A model generated the notes under the pieces. It saw only the letters and a program-made list of their open reading frames with translations. It did not search any database and was not told the origin of the DNA. This document shows, in pieces, positions 51,891-60,249 of a DNA stretch of 64,000 nt. A program made the position numbers and the translations under genes. Each line of letters starts with the position of its first letter. The first letter of the stretch is position 1. The stretch comes from Metarhizobium sp017305935. GTDB taxonomy: Bacteria; Pseudomonadota; Alphaproteobacteria; Rhizobiales; Rhizobiaceae. Location of the stretch: NCBI RefSeq assembly GCF_029601685.1, contig NZ_JARRIR010000003.1, positions 62,001-126,000 of the forward strand, given 5' to 3'.

Positions 51891-53144
51891 ATGAAGCGTT
51901 TCTGGATCATCGCCTGCGTTGTCGCCATCGCCGCCGTCGGAGCGTGGAGCTATCGCTCCGGCCTCGGCCCGGTCGAAGCGTTGTTCGGTCTCAAGCCGCA
52001 GGCCGCCTCGACCGGCATGCCGCGCACCGCCGATGCCGGCGGCGCGGATGCTGCGGACAAGGGGGGCCACAAGGGCGGCGGGCGCGGCAATGGCGGGCCG
52101 CCGGCCGTGAAGGTCGTCGCGGCCACGGCCGATCGCCTGCCGATGGACGTGCAGGCGACCGGTTTCGCCGTTGCCGCCGACACCACCAACATCGCGCCGC
52201 TGCAGGCCGGTCTCGTCGCCTCGATCGCGGCCAAGGACGGCCAGACGGTGAAGCAGGGCGACCTCATCCTGCATCTCGATGATCGCATCGCGCGCGCCGC
52301 CGTCGACAAGGACAATGCCGATATCGCCGCCGACCAGGCGGCGCTGGCCCAGGCGGAGGCCGCCTTCCAGCGCGCCGGAAACCTGGTCAGGCAAAGCGCC
52401 CAGCCGCAGCAGACGCTGGACCAGGCGCGCGCCGCGCGCGACAGCGCCGCCGCCAAGGTGGATGCGGACAAGGCGACGCTCGCCGCCGACCAGGTGGCGC
52501 TGGAGCATATGGATATCCGCGCGCCCTTCGACGGGCGCATCGGCGATATCACCGTCAGCCCCGGCGCTTATCTGAGCGCCGGCGTCACCGTCACCACCGT
52601 CACCCGATACGATCCGATCTGGGTCGCCTATCGCCTGCCGCAGCGCTACCTGCCGGACCTGCGCCATGGGCTTGCGGCCAGGACCGCAGTCGATGTCGAT
52701 CCCGCCGCCACCGGCGGCGAGGCGCTGAGCGGCACGCTCGGCTTCTACGACAACCAGGTCGATCAGGCGACCGGCACGGTGCTGGTCAAGGCCGAATTCG
52801 ACAATGGCGGCGGCCTGCTCTGGCCCGGCCAGACGGTCAACGTCACCACCCGCTTCCGGCCGGAAGGCGAGCTGGTCGTCGTGCCGACGGTGGCGGTGCG
52901 TCCCGGTCCATCCGGCGATTTCGTCTATACCGTCGATGCCGACAAGCATGTGCATGTCACCCCCGTCGAGGTGGCGCGCGCCAATGGCGACCGCAGCGGC
53001 ATCGCCAAGGGCCTGAAGGCCGGCGACGAGGTGATCGTTGAGGGGCAGTCGCAATTGACGGACGGGCAAGCGGTCAATCCCTCGCAGGAGGATGCCGCAG
53101 ACAAGGTGGCCGAGGCAACCGGCGTGCAGGGAGCCCAGCCATGA
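51891..53144 (+). CDS. RND efflux periplasmic adaptor (MdtA/AcrA-like)
   Basis: A 417-residue membrane-fusion protein. An N-terminal membrane anchor (residues 4-20) is followed by a Gly/Lys-rich linker (about 55-72), the first lipoyl half (APLQAGLVASIAAKDGQTVKQGDLILHLD), an Ala-rich helical hairpin (about 130-205), and the second lipoyl half (DIRAPFDGRIGDI). Beta-barrel and membrane-proximal domains make up the rest. It links the inner-membrane pump to an outer-membrane channel, which is not encoded here. It overlaps the pump gene by ATGA. Confidence 0.94.
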   Translation: MKRFWIIACVVAIAAVGAWSYRSGLGPVEALFGLKPQAASTGMPRTADAGGADAADKGGHKGGGRGNGGPPAVKVVAATADRLPMDVQATGFAVAADTTNIAPLQAGLVASIAAKDGQTVKQGDLILHLDDRIARAAVDKDNADIAADQAALAQAEAAFQRAGNLVRQSAQPQQTLDQARAARDSAAAKVDADKATLAADQVALEHMDIRAPFDGRIGDITVSPGAYLSAGVTVTTVTRYDPIWVAYRLPQRYLPDLRHGLAARTAVDVDPAATGGEALSGTLGFYDNQVDQATGTVLVKAEFDNGGGLLWPGQTVNVTTRFRPEGELVVVPTVAVRPGPSGDFVYTVDADKHVHVTPVEVARANGDRSGIAKGLKAGDEVIVEGQSQLTDGQAVNPSQEDAADKVAEATGVQGAQP

Positions 53145-56100
53145 TCCCGTCCTTCTGTATCAACCGCCCGGTCGCCACCACGCTGCTCGCCATCGGCCTG
53201 ATGCTGGCCGGCCTTGCCGGCTTCCGGCTGCTGCCGGTCGCGGCCCTGCCCAAGGTGGATTTCCCGACGATCAACGTCACCGCCTCGCTCTCCGGCGCTT
53301 CGCCGCAGAGCATGGCGACCTCGGTGACCACGCCGCTGGTCAAGCAGTTCGAGACCATTCCCGGCATCAGCGAAATCAGCGCCACCAACACGCTCGGCAA
53401 CACGTCCATCGTGCTGCAGTTCGATCTGAACCGCGACATCGATGCCGCTGCCGCCGACGTGCAGGCGGCGATCTCGCGCGCCCAACGGCAATTGCCGACC
53501 AATTTGACGACGACGCCGAGCTATCGCAAGTCCAACCCCGCCGATGCGCCGATCCTGCTGATGGCGGTCAACAGCCCGGAACTGCCGTTGAGCAAGGTGG
53601 ACGAGATCGCCGAGGACGTCATCTCGCCGCTGCTTTCGACGCTTCCGGGCGTCGCCCAGGTCAATATCTTCGGCCAGCAGACCTATGCCGTGCGCGTCGG
53701 GCTGAAGCCGGAGGAATTGCAGGCGCGGGGCCTTGGCGTCGATACCGTGACCACGGCCATCGCGCAGGCCAACAACCAGGCCCCGGTCGGCTCGATGCAG
53801 AACGGCCCGCAACTGCTGACCATCACCGCCGATACCCAGCGCACCAATGCCGAGGAATTCCGCTCGCTTGTGATCGCCAACAAGAATGGCGCCTCGGTGC
53901 ATCTCGGCGATGTCGCCACCGTGCGCGACAGCGTCGACAATCCCTATGCGGGAAGCTGGTTCGACGGCAGCCAGGCGATCATCCTCGCCGTGCAGCGCCA
54001 GCCGGACGCTAATACGGTCGACGTGGTCGATTCGATCAAGGCCAAGCTGCCGGCCCTGCAGCAGCAATTGCCGGCCTCGATCAAGCTCAACGTCATGAAC
54101 GACGCCTCGACCGCCATCAAGGCCGCCGTCGACGACGTACAGTTCACTTTGTTCCTGACCATCGGCCTGGTCATCGCCGTCATCTATCTGTTCACCGGCC
54201 ATTTCAGCGCCACGGTCATTCCGGGTCTTGCGGTGCCGATGTCGCTGGTGGCGGCGCTCGGCGCCATGTACCTGCTCGGCTATTCCATCGACAATATCTC
54301 GCTGCTCGGACTGACGCTGTCGGTCGGCCTCGTGGTCGACGACGCCATCGTCATGCTGGAAAACATCCTGCGCCTGCATGAGGAGGGCCTGCCGATGCGC
54401 GAGGCGGCGCTGAAGGGCTCGGCGGAGGTCAGCTACACCATTCTCTCCATGTCGGTGTCGCTGGTCGCGGTCTTCCTGCCGATCCTGCTGATGGGCGGCG
54501 TGGTCGGGCGGCTGTTCAACGAATTCGGCATGGTGGTGACGCTGGCGATCATGGCCTCGGCGCTGGTGTCGCTGACGGTGACGCCGATGCTGGCCTCGCG
54601 CCTCTCCGGCCAGACATCGCGGCCGCCGCTTGTGATACGCTGGTTCGATGCCGGGTTTTCGCGCACGCTTGCCGGCTATGACCGCTCGGTGCGCTGGTGC
54701 CTGAACCACCGCGCCATCGTCATGGCCGCCTTCATGGCCTCGGTCGCGGCGTCCGGCTGGCTCTATCATACGCTGCCCTCCAGCTTCTTCCCGCAGGAGG
54801 ATATAGGCCAGCTCTCGGTCTCCACCCGGGCGCGCGAGGATATTTCCTTCGCCGCGATGAAGGATCTGCAAGGGCAGGTGGCCGCGATCATCGCGAAGAA
54901 CCCGGCCGTGATCCACGTGACCTCGATTGCCGGCGGCAACAGCCGCAACCCGATGAACAACGGCTCGATGTTCGTGCAGCTCAAACCCAAGGATCAGCGC
55001 CCGCCGCTGAACCAGACGCTTGCGGACCTGCGGCGCGAGACCGCCGGCGTTGCCGGCATTCGCACCTATATCACGCCGCAACAGAGCCTGCGTTTCGGCG
55101 GGCGCTCCTCCGCCAGCCAGTACCAGCTCGTCGTGCAAGGACTGAATGCCGATGCCACCAGCGAATGGTCGGGCAAGCTGATGGCGGCGATGCAGCAGGA
55201 TCGCTCCTTCCAGGCGGTGACCTCGGATGCCCAGAACGGCGCCATCGCCGCCTCCGTCGTCATCGACCCGGAAAAGGCGGCGCAATTCGGCATCACCAAC
55301 GACCAGCTTCGCAAGACTCTGGAAATGTCCTTCGGCGGCTATACGGCGGCGCAGATCCAGTCGACCGGCGACAGCTACAACGTCGACGTCGAATTCGACA
55401 ACAGCCGCCCGTGGAGCGACGACATCCTTTCCGACATCAACGTGCTCTCGGCCAAGACGGGCGCGCTGGTGCCGCTGTCGAATTTCGCCACCGTCCAGCG
55501 CGTGCCGGCCCCGGTCACCATCAACCAGACCGGCCAGCTCGTTTCCACCACCATCTCCTTCAACCTGCCGGACGGCGTGGCGCTGTCCGACGCCATGGCC
55601 CGGATCGATGCGATCAAGGCAAGCCTCGGCATGCCATCGGACGTCTTTACCACCTATGGCGGGGCGGCGGCGATCTTCCAGCAGTCGCAAGGCAATACCG
55701 GCCTTCTGATCCTCGCCGCCGTGCTGACCATCTATGTGGTCCTCGGCGTGCTCTATGAGAGCTTCGTGCATCCGCTGACCATCCTCTCCGGCCTGCCCGC
55801 CGCCGCCTTCGGGGCGCTGCTGGCCCTGAAGCTGGCGGGGCTGGATTTCTCGCTGATCGCACTGATCGGCCTGTTGATGCTGATCGGCATCGTCAAGAAG
55901 AACGCGATCATGATGATCGACGTCGCCGTCGAATTGATGCGCGAGAAGGGCGAGACGCCGATCAAGGCGATCCACGAAGCTTGCGTGCGGCGTTTTCGTC
56001 CGATCCTGATGACCACCTTCTGCGCCATGCTTGGGGCTCTGCCGATCGCGCTCGGTTCCGGCGCCAGTTCCGAGCTGCGCCAGCCGCTCGGCATCGCCGT

Positions 56101-56296
56101 GGTCGGCGGCCTCGTCGTCTCGCAATTGCTGACGCTGTTCATCACGCCCGTCATCTTCATCGAGCTGAACACGTTCGGCGGCTTCCTCACCCGCCTGTTC
56201 AATCGCTCGTCCAGGCCGCAGGCGATCAACGAGGCGAGCGCGATGGCGCAGGAGGCCGCGCCGGTGGCCGAGACACGGCGCAAGGCCCATGGTTGA
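53141..56296 (+). CDS. RND multidrug efflux pump (MdtB/AcrB-like)
   Basis: A 1051-residue inner-membrane transporter with the twelve-helix, two-large-loop RND layout. The first TM holds FCINRPVATTLLAIGLML. Signature blocks are LSVGLVVDDAIVMLENILR in TM4, with the proton-relay Asp pair, and SLIALIGLLMLIGIVKKNAIMMIDVA in the TM10 region. The wording NRPVATTLL and GGYTAAQIQSTGDSYNVDVEF recalls the MdtBC-like branch. Substrates are unknown. The stop codon sits within the -35 of the following toxin-antitoxin promoter. Confidence 0.95.
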   Translation: MIPSFCINRPVATTLLAIGLMLAGLAGFRLLPVAALPKVDFPTINVTASLSGASPQSMATSVTTPLVKQFETIPGISEISATNTLGNTSIVLQFDLNRDIDAAAADVQAAISRAQRQLPTNLTTTPSYRKSNPADAPILLMAVNSPELPLSKVDEIAEDVISPLLSTLPGVAQVNIFGQQTYAVRVGLKPEELQARGLGVDTVTTAIAQANNQAPVGSMQNGPQLLTITADTQRTNAEEFRSLVIANKNGASVHLGDVATVRDSVDNPYAGSWFDGSQAIILAVQRQPDANTVDVVDSIKAKLPALQQQLPASIKLNVMNDASTAIKAAVDDVQFTLFLTIGLVIAVIYLFTGHFSATVIPGLAVPMSLVAALGAMYLLGYSIDNISLLGLTLSVGLVVDDAIVMLENILRLHEEGLPMREAALKGSAEVSYTILSMSVSLVAVFLPILLMGGVVGRLFNEFGMVVTLAIMASALVSLTVTPMLASRLSGQTSRPPLVIRWFDAGFSRTLAGYDRSVRWCLNHRAIVMAAFMASVAASGWLYHTLPSSFFPQEDIGQLSVSTRAREDISFAAMKDLQGQVAAIIAKNPAVIHVTSIAGGNSRNPMNNGSMFVQLKPKDQRPPLNQTLADLRRETAGVAGIRTYITPQQSLRFGGRSSASQYQLVVQGLNADATSEWSGKLMAAMQQDRSFQAVTSDAQNGAIAASVVIDPEKAAQFGITNDQLRKTLEMSFGGYTAAQIQSTGDSYNVDVEFDNSRPWSDDILSDINVLSAKTGALVPLSNFATVQRVPAPVTINQTGQLVSTTISFNLPDGVALSDAMARIDAIKASLGMPSDVFTTYGGAAAIFQQSQGNTGLLILAAVLTIYVVLGVLYESFVHPLTILSGLPAAAFGALLALKLAGLDFSLIALIGLLMLIGIVKKNAIMMIDVAVELMREKGETPIKAIHEACVRRFRPILMTTFCAMLGALPIALGSGASSELRQPLGIAVVGGLVVSQLLTLFITPVIFIELNTFGGFLTRLFNRSSRPQAINEASAMAQEAAPVAETRRKAHG

Positions 56297-56330
56297 AAGC
56301 CGCGGGATATGACGCTATATTGCGTCATAT
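56293..56330 (+). promoter_or_regulatory. Promoter and operator of the Xre-RES pair
   Basis: TTGAAA (56293-56298), a 17-base spacer and TATATT (56316-56321) form a near-consensus sigma-70 promoter. The -10 is exactly enclosed by a perfect 9-bp inverted repeat, ATATGACGC (56307-56315) and GCGTCATAT (56322-56330). A repressor bound here would block the promoter, matching autoregulation by the antitoxin encoded 29 bases downstream. Confidence 0.8.
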
Positions 56331-56358
56331 CGAGTGGCAAGACGCGGAAAGATGACCC

Positions 56359-56709
56359 ATGAGCCTCGCCCAATATGCCGATGGCGGCCTGTTTGCGCCG
56401 CGCAAGATCGCGGAAGTGTTGCGCACGACCAGCGAGGACATCGCCCGCGCCGCCGGTCTCGGCCGTGATGCCGTCCAGCGCAAGGACCGCATGCGCTCCG
56501 ACAGGACGCAGCGGCGGCTGCGCGAGATGATCGAGGTTCTCAACAAGGTCGAGCCGCGCTTCGGCTCGGCGCTGATGGCCTATGCCTGGTATCGCTCGGA
56601 GCCGCTGGCCGGCTTTTCCGGCCAGACGGCGATGCAGCTCGTGCGCGGCGGCCACGCCGACGACGTGCTCGACTATATCGACGCCGTCGATGCCGGCATC
56701 CACGCCTGA
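56359..56709 (+). CDS. Xre/MbcA/ParS-type antitoxin
   Basis: A 116-residue antitoxin of the type found with RES toxins. The N-terminal half is a helix-turn-helix (RKIAEVLRTTSEDIARAAGL, about residues 15-34). The C-terminal half is the DUF2384 domain (LREMIEVLNKVEPRFGSALMAYAWYRSEPLAGFSGQTAMQLVRGG, about 54-98) that ends near the toxin active site. It is followed by the RES gene after 2 bases. It should bind the palindrome at 56307-56330. Confidence 0.92.
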   Translation: MSLAQYADGGLFAPRKIAEVLRTTSEDIARAAGLGRDAVQRKDRMRSDRTQRRLREMIEVLNKVEPRFGSALMAYAWYRSEPLAGFSGQTAMQLVRGGHADDVLDYIDAVDAGIHA

Positions 56710-56711
56710 GC

Positions 56712-57230
56712 ATGGCGGTTTCCTATCGTGGGCCGCTCTACCGGGCGCTGAACCCGATCTATGCGCGCGAGCCGCTGTCGGGACGCGGCGCCGAGCTTTA
56801 CGGAGGCCGGTTCAATCCGAAGGGCGTGCCGGCCCTCTATGCCTCGCTCTCGGTGCTGACCGCACTGCGCGAGGCCAACCAGGTCGGTCACCTGCAGCCG
56901 ACGACGCTGGTCTCCTACCAAGCCGAGATCGAAAACGTCTTCGATGCCGGCGACGCCGCCGCGCTGGCCGCCGCCGGCATGGATGCGGAGCATCTGCATG
57001 ACGCCGGTTGGCGCGACCAGATGAAGGCCGATGGCGAGGCGCGCACCCAGCGTTTCGCCCGCCGGCTGATGGCCGAGGGCTACAACGCCCTGATGGTCCG
57101 CAGCTTTGCCCCGGGCGCCGGTCCCGGCGATCTCAATCTCGTCCTCTGGCGCTGGGGCAACGCCGCTCCCGCGCGCCTGACCCTCATAGACGACGAGCAC
57201 CGGCTGACGCCGCCGCCCGGCCAGCCCTGA
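56712..57230 (+). CDS. RES-domain toxin
   Basis: A 172-residue RES protein. The typical blocks are present: Arg11 in LYRALNP, PLSGRGAELYGGRFNPKG (residues 21-38) and ALYASLSVLTALRE with Glu54. RES toxins of this class (the MbcT-like branch) consume NAD+. Key conserved residues appear intact, so it should be active and need the antitoxin upstream. No mobile-element traces surround the pair, which sits directly behind an efflux operon. Confidence 0.92.
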   Translation: MAVSYRGPLYRALNPIYAREPLSGRGAELYGGRFNPKGVPALYASLSVLTALREANQVGHLQPTTLVSYQAEIENVFDAGDAAALAAAGMDAEHLHDAGWRDQMKADGEARTQRFARRLMAEGYNALMVRSFAPGAGPGDLNLVLWRWGNAAPARLTLIDDEHRLTPPPGQP

Positions 57231-57233
57231 CGA

Positions 57234-57803
57234 TCAGGCGCCGAGGCTGTGCAGCACCCAGCGCCGTCCGTCGTTGCGCAATTCGCTGACGGCAAGCGGA
57301 TCGATATCGATCCGCCAGAAGGCGGCGAGCGGGGCGTCCAGCACGGCCAGCGCCAGTGCCCTGATGACCGCGCTATGGGTGACGGCGGCGATATGTCCGC
57401 CGCGACCGCCCTGCGCCGCCAGCCAGCCCTGGGCGCGGCGCTGCAGGCGGCCAAGCGATTCCCCGCCATGTGGCGCGGCCTGCGGATCGTGCAGCCAGGA
57501 TTGCAGAGCGGCGGGGTCGGCCTCTGCGAGCTGCATGAGGTTCTTTCCGGTCCACCGGCCATAATCGAGATCGGCCAGCGCCGGTTCGATGGCGAAATCC
57601 TGGCCAAAGCCGCCCGCCGTTTCGCGCGCGGCCGCTTCCGGCGCGCTGACGATCATGTCCGGCCTTGGCGTGACGGCGGCGAGGCGCAAGGTGGCACGAA
57701 CCGCCTCCTGCGGCAGCAAGGACGCGTCGAGACCGAAGATGCTTTTGCGGTTGGCCTCGGTCGCGCCCCGGCAGACGAGGGTGAGGCGTGTCAACTTGCT
57801 CAA
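57234..57803 (-). CDS. Histidine-phosphatase-like protein lacking the catalytic His
   Basis: A 189-residue protein of the phosphoglycerate-mutase-like superfamily. The N-terminal motif that should read RHG is CRG (residues 11-13 in LTLVCRGATEAN). The nucleophilic His position is Arg, encoded CGG. Other family marks remain: SAPEAAARETA, LADLDYGRWTG and VTHSAVIRAL with His143. It may be catalytically dead, a binding protein, or a changed enzyme. The start is TTG 57803 with AAAGGGA upstream. Related phosphatase-like genes with a CHGAT-type motif commonly accompany cobalt/cobalamin genes, and this one diverges from the B12 riboswitch and cbtBA. Confidence 0.85.
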   Translation of the reverse strand: MSKLTRLTLVCRGATEANRKSIFGLDASLLPQEAVRATLRLAAVTPRPDMIVSAPEAAARETAGGFGQDFAIEPALADLDYGRWTGKNLMQLAEADPAALQSWLHDPQAAPHGGESLGRLQRRAQGWLAAQGGRGGHIAAVTHSAVIRALALAVLDAPLAAFWRIDIDPLAVSELRNDGRRWVLHSLGA

Positions 57804-57874
57804 ATCTGGTCCCTTTCCGGCCGATGCATGTCGTTTCCTAGCATGCCCATGCCGTGTTGACAGTGCATTCTGAC

Positions 57875-58015
57875 CGCTGTTACATCTTGAGCGCTGTTTT
57901 CAGGAAGCCAGTGAGAATCTGGCGCGGTCGCGCCACTGTCACCGTATGCCATACGGAAGCCAGACCCTGAACGCCGCAAAGTCCGTAATGGAACGCGCAA
58001 TTCGAGGAGGGACTT
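57875..58015 (+). ncRNA. Cobalamin riboswitch
   Basis: The stretch GGAAGCCAGTGAGAATCTGG (57903-57922) followed by CGCGGTCGCGCCACTGTCACC matches the conserved core and B12 box of cobalamin riboswitches. A later AGCCAGACCCTGAACGCC matches the 3' conserved part. Downstream, AAGTCC (57979-57984) is complementary to GGACTT (58010-58015), overlapping the end of the cbtB ribosome binding site. This suggests translational shut-off when cobalamin is bound. The outer limits are approximate. Confidence 0.9.
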
Positions 58016-58017
58016 CA

Positions 58018-58227
58018 TTGTCTGGCATTACTTATTCCACCGGTTCCGTCACCACCCCCATTCCCGTGGCCCAGATTTTCCCCTGGGCGCTGTTCGGCGG
58101 GCTGCTGATGCTGCTGGCGCTTTATTTCATCAGCACCGAAGAGGGTGCGATGCGCCTCGCTTCCGGCCTTGAAGTCCACGAATTCGTGCATGACGGCCGT
58201 CATCTGCTCGGGTTCCCCTGCCACTGA
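58018..58227 (+). CDS. cbtB: Cobalt transporter subunit CbtB
   Basis: A 69-residue membrane protein with one transmembrane helix (about residues 18-38, PWALFGGLLMLLALYFIS). The His-rich C-terminus, VHEFVHDGRHLLGFPCH, is diagnostic of CbtB and likely binds cobalt. The start is TTG 58018, with GAGGAGGG (58004-58011) at good distance; earlier in-frame ATG codons lie inside the riboswitch. It is translated just ahead of cbtA. Confidence 0.93.
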   Translation: MSGITYSTGSVTTPIPVAQIFPWALFGGLLMLLALYFISTEEGAMRLASGLEVHEFVHDGRHLLGFPCH

Positions 58228-58239
58228 CGGGAGGCTCCC

Positions 58240-58983
58240 TTGGTCGGACAACTTTTGCTACGCGGCATGATTGCCGGCGTGATCGCTGGCCTGTTGGCAT
58301 TCGGCTTCGCCCGGGTGTTCGGAGAGCCGCAGGTCGACAGGGCCATTGCCTTCGAGGAGAAGATGGCGGCTGCGGCGGGTGAGCCCGAGGAACCGGAAGT
58401 CGTGAGCCGCGCCACCCAGGCCGGCATCGGCCTGTTCACCGGCGTCATGACCTACAGCGTCGCCATGGGCGGCATTCTCTCGCTGGTCTTCGCCAGCCTT
58501 TATGGCCGTGCGGCCGGGGGCCTGAGCCCGCGGGCGCTGTCGGCCTGCCTCGGCGTGGTCTTCTTCCTGGCGCTGATCCTGGTTCCGGACCTGAAATATC
58601 CGCCGAACCCGCCGGCGGTCGGGAACCCCGAGACGATCGGCATGCGCACCGAGCTGTATTTCGCCATGCTCGTCGCCTCCATCGCCGGTGCGGTGCTCGC
58701 CTTTGCGCTGGCGCGCAATCTCGCCCATCGCTGGAGCGGCTGGAATGCGGCTATCGTCGCCGGCATCGCCTATGTCGTCTTCATCGCCATCGTCCAGGCC
58801 TTGCTGCCCTCGATCAACGAAGTGCCGGAGAATTTCCGCGCGCTCGACCTGTATAATTTCCGGCTGGCGACGGTCGGCTTGCAGGTCACGATCTGGACCG
58901 TGCTGGCGCTCGCCTTCGGCTTCCTCGCCGAAAAGCAGCTTCGCGCACAGGGCCTCTATCGCCTCGGCGCTTCGGCGCGTTGA
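58240..58983 (+). CDS. cbtA: Cobalt transporter subunit CbtA
   Basis: A 247-residue CbtA protein with about five hydrophobic helices: residues 3-24, 67-90 (with TQAGIGLFTGVMTYSVAMGG), 101-118, 140-160 and further C-terminal ones. VPDLKYPPNPPAVGNPETIGMRT is a family hallmark. The start is TTG 58240 with GGGAGG upstream, 12 bases after cbtB. With CbtB it is predicted to import cobalt for cobalamin synthesis. Control by the upstream riboswitch supports that role. Confidence 0.94.
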   Translation: MVGQLLLRGMIAGVIAGLLAFGFARVFGEPQVDRAIAFEEKMAAAAGEPEEPEVVSRATQAGIGLFTGVMTYSVAMGGILSLVFASLYGRAAGGLSPRALSACLGVVFFLALILVPDLKYPPNPPAVGNPETIGMRTELYFAMLVASIAGAVLAFALARNLAHRWSGWNAAIVAGIAYVVFIAIVQALLPSINEVPENFRALDLYNFRLATVGLQVTIWTVLALAFGFLAEKQLRAQGLYRLGASAR

Positions 58984-59082
58984 CATCGTTCCTGCGGGTG
59001 CCGCATCCGGCATCCGCAGGCTTTCAAGCGATTGTGCCTGGCGATTGCGCCTGGCGCGACCGCTTCAGCGGAGGTTGATCCC

Positions 59083-59703
59083 ATGCATCGGATGCGGGCC
59101 GCCGCCGCCTTTCTCCTCCTGCTTCTCGCCTTTGCCTGTCCCGCCGCCGCCCATTCGAACCGGCCCGTCGCCAGCGGCAGCGGTCTCGGTTTTCCCAGCG
59201 CCAGCCATGGCGAATTGCTGGTTCTCTCCGCCTATCGCGCCGAAATTCTCGCGCTCGCGCGCAGCGTCGTCGAGACCGATCCGGATTTCCGCCGGCTGAT
59301 GAATTATGCGGCCATCGAGTTTTCCTATTGTGGCTGGGGCCTGGCGCCGGGGGCGATCAGCGACGAGTCCAGCCCTTTCAACGAATGTTCGCATGCCTAT
59401 CTTTCGGCCGAACGGGCGCTGCTCCTGCATATGCGCGGCATGCCTTCGGTGGCGGATCGGGCCGGCGAACTCGCCTCGCGCATCGATGCCGACATGGTGC
59501 AGCACGGCGCATCGCTGATCGGCTGCGTCTATTCCGGGGAAGGCTTCAATACCGCCGACTTCGTCACCCCCCATTGGGAAAACATCTGGACACATGCTCC
59601 CTCGGCCGTGACCGCCGGCGCAGCCATCGTTTTCGGCGTGGTCTTGTCGGCAGCCTGTCTGGTCCCCTGGCCGGTCATGCGGCGGCGGATGAAGAGCAGT
59701 TGA
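59083..59703 (+). CDS. Exported protein with C-terminal membrane helix
   Basis: A 206-residue protein of unknown family. A signal peptide covers residues 1-24 (leucine-rich, ending PAAA). A mature domain of about 150 residues contains cysteines in FSYCGWG, FNECSHA and LIGCVYSG. A single hydrophobic segment (about 173-197) is followed by the basic tail RRRMKSS. It would therefore be anchored in the inner membrane, facing the periplasm. GGAGG lies 9 bases before the ATG. It is 99 bases downstream of cbtA and may be part of the cobalamin-controlled unit. Confidence 0.72.
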   Translation: MHRMRAAAAFLLLLLAFACPAAAHSNRPVASGSGLGFPSASHGELLVLSAYRAEILALARSVVETDPDFRRLMNYAAIEFSYCGWGLAPGAISDESSPFNECSHAYLSAERALLLHMRGMPSVADRAGELASRIDADMVQHGASLIGCVYSGEGFNTADFVTPHWENIWTHAPSAVTAGAAIVFGVVLSAACLVPWPVMRRRMKSS

Positions 59704-59725
59704 CGACGACAATCCTGAAACCCCT

Positions 59726-60235
59726 TCAGGCCCCTGCCTTTCGCCAAAGCCGCATCAACGGCCCATCCGGGCCATACAGCGGATCGCTATCCGGCAAGGG
59801 CAGGATGCGGATGCGGTCGCGGCCCTCGGCAGAGGGGGCGCTCTTCTGGATGTCGGCGTGTTGTCCAGGCGGATAGGCGCCGACGACGAGGAAATCGTCG
59901 CTGGCTGCAAGGCGCATATGCCCGGTTCCGGCCGGCAACACCAGGCAATCGCCGGCTTGCACCTCCAGCCGCGCGCCATCGGGGCCGCCGATCAGCACCA
60001 GACCTTCGCCACGGGCGATGCCCAGCACCTCATGCGCGCCAGTGTGATAATGCTGGTAGTTGAAAATGCCGTTGCGCCACAGCCCTGTCCAGCCGGCCTT
60101 CTCGAACATGGACTCGAATGCGTCCGCGCGGTCGCGCTGCGGCGACAGGGCATGACGATAGAGCAACACCGGCAGCATGGGATGGTTCGGCACCCAGTCG
60201 CTCTCGGAAAACAAGTAGGTCTCCGGTTCGGTCAT
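59726..60235 (-). CDS. Cupin-domain protein (YjlB-like)
   Basis: A 169-residue single-domain cupin. Residues 1-30 include YLFSESDWVPNHPMLPVLLYRHAL, typical of the YjlB group. The metal-site region is FNYQHYHTGAHEVLGIARGE (His, His, Glu), with the second motif VQAGDCLVLPAGTGHMRL. The function is unknown; a small-molecule oxygenase or isomerase is possible. ATG 60235 is preferred; a TTG at 60253 would overlap the DUF3175 stop. It ends convergent to the exported protein. Confidence 0.87.
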   Translation of the reverse strand: MTEPETYLFSESDWVPNHPMLPVLLYRHALSPQRDRADAFESMFEKAGWTGLWRNGIFNYQHYHTGAHEVLGIARGEGLVLIGGPDGARLEVQAGDCLVLPAGTGHMRLAASDDFLVVGAYPPGQHADIQKSAPSAEGRDRIRILPLPDSDPLYGPDGPLMRLWRKAGA

Positions 60236-60249
60236 GATTTTCCGCCCTG

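Noticed and set aside
52925..56290. Minus-strand open frame of about 1120 codons opposite the RND pump
   Set aside because: It is antisense to a textbook RND transporter. The Asp/His/Arg/Gln-rich translation is the usual by-product of high-GC third-codon bias.
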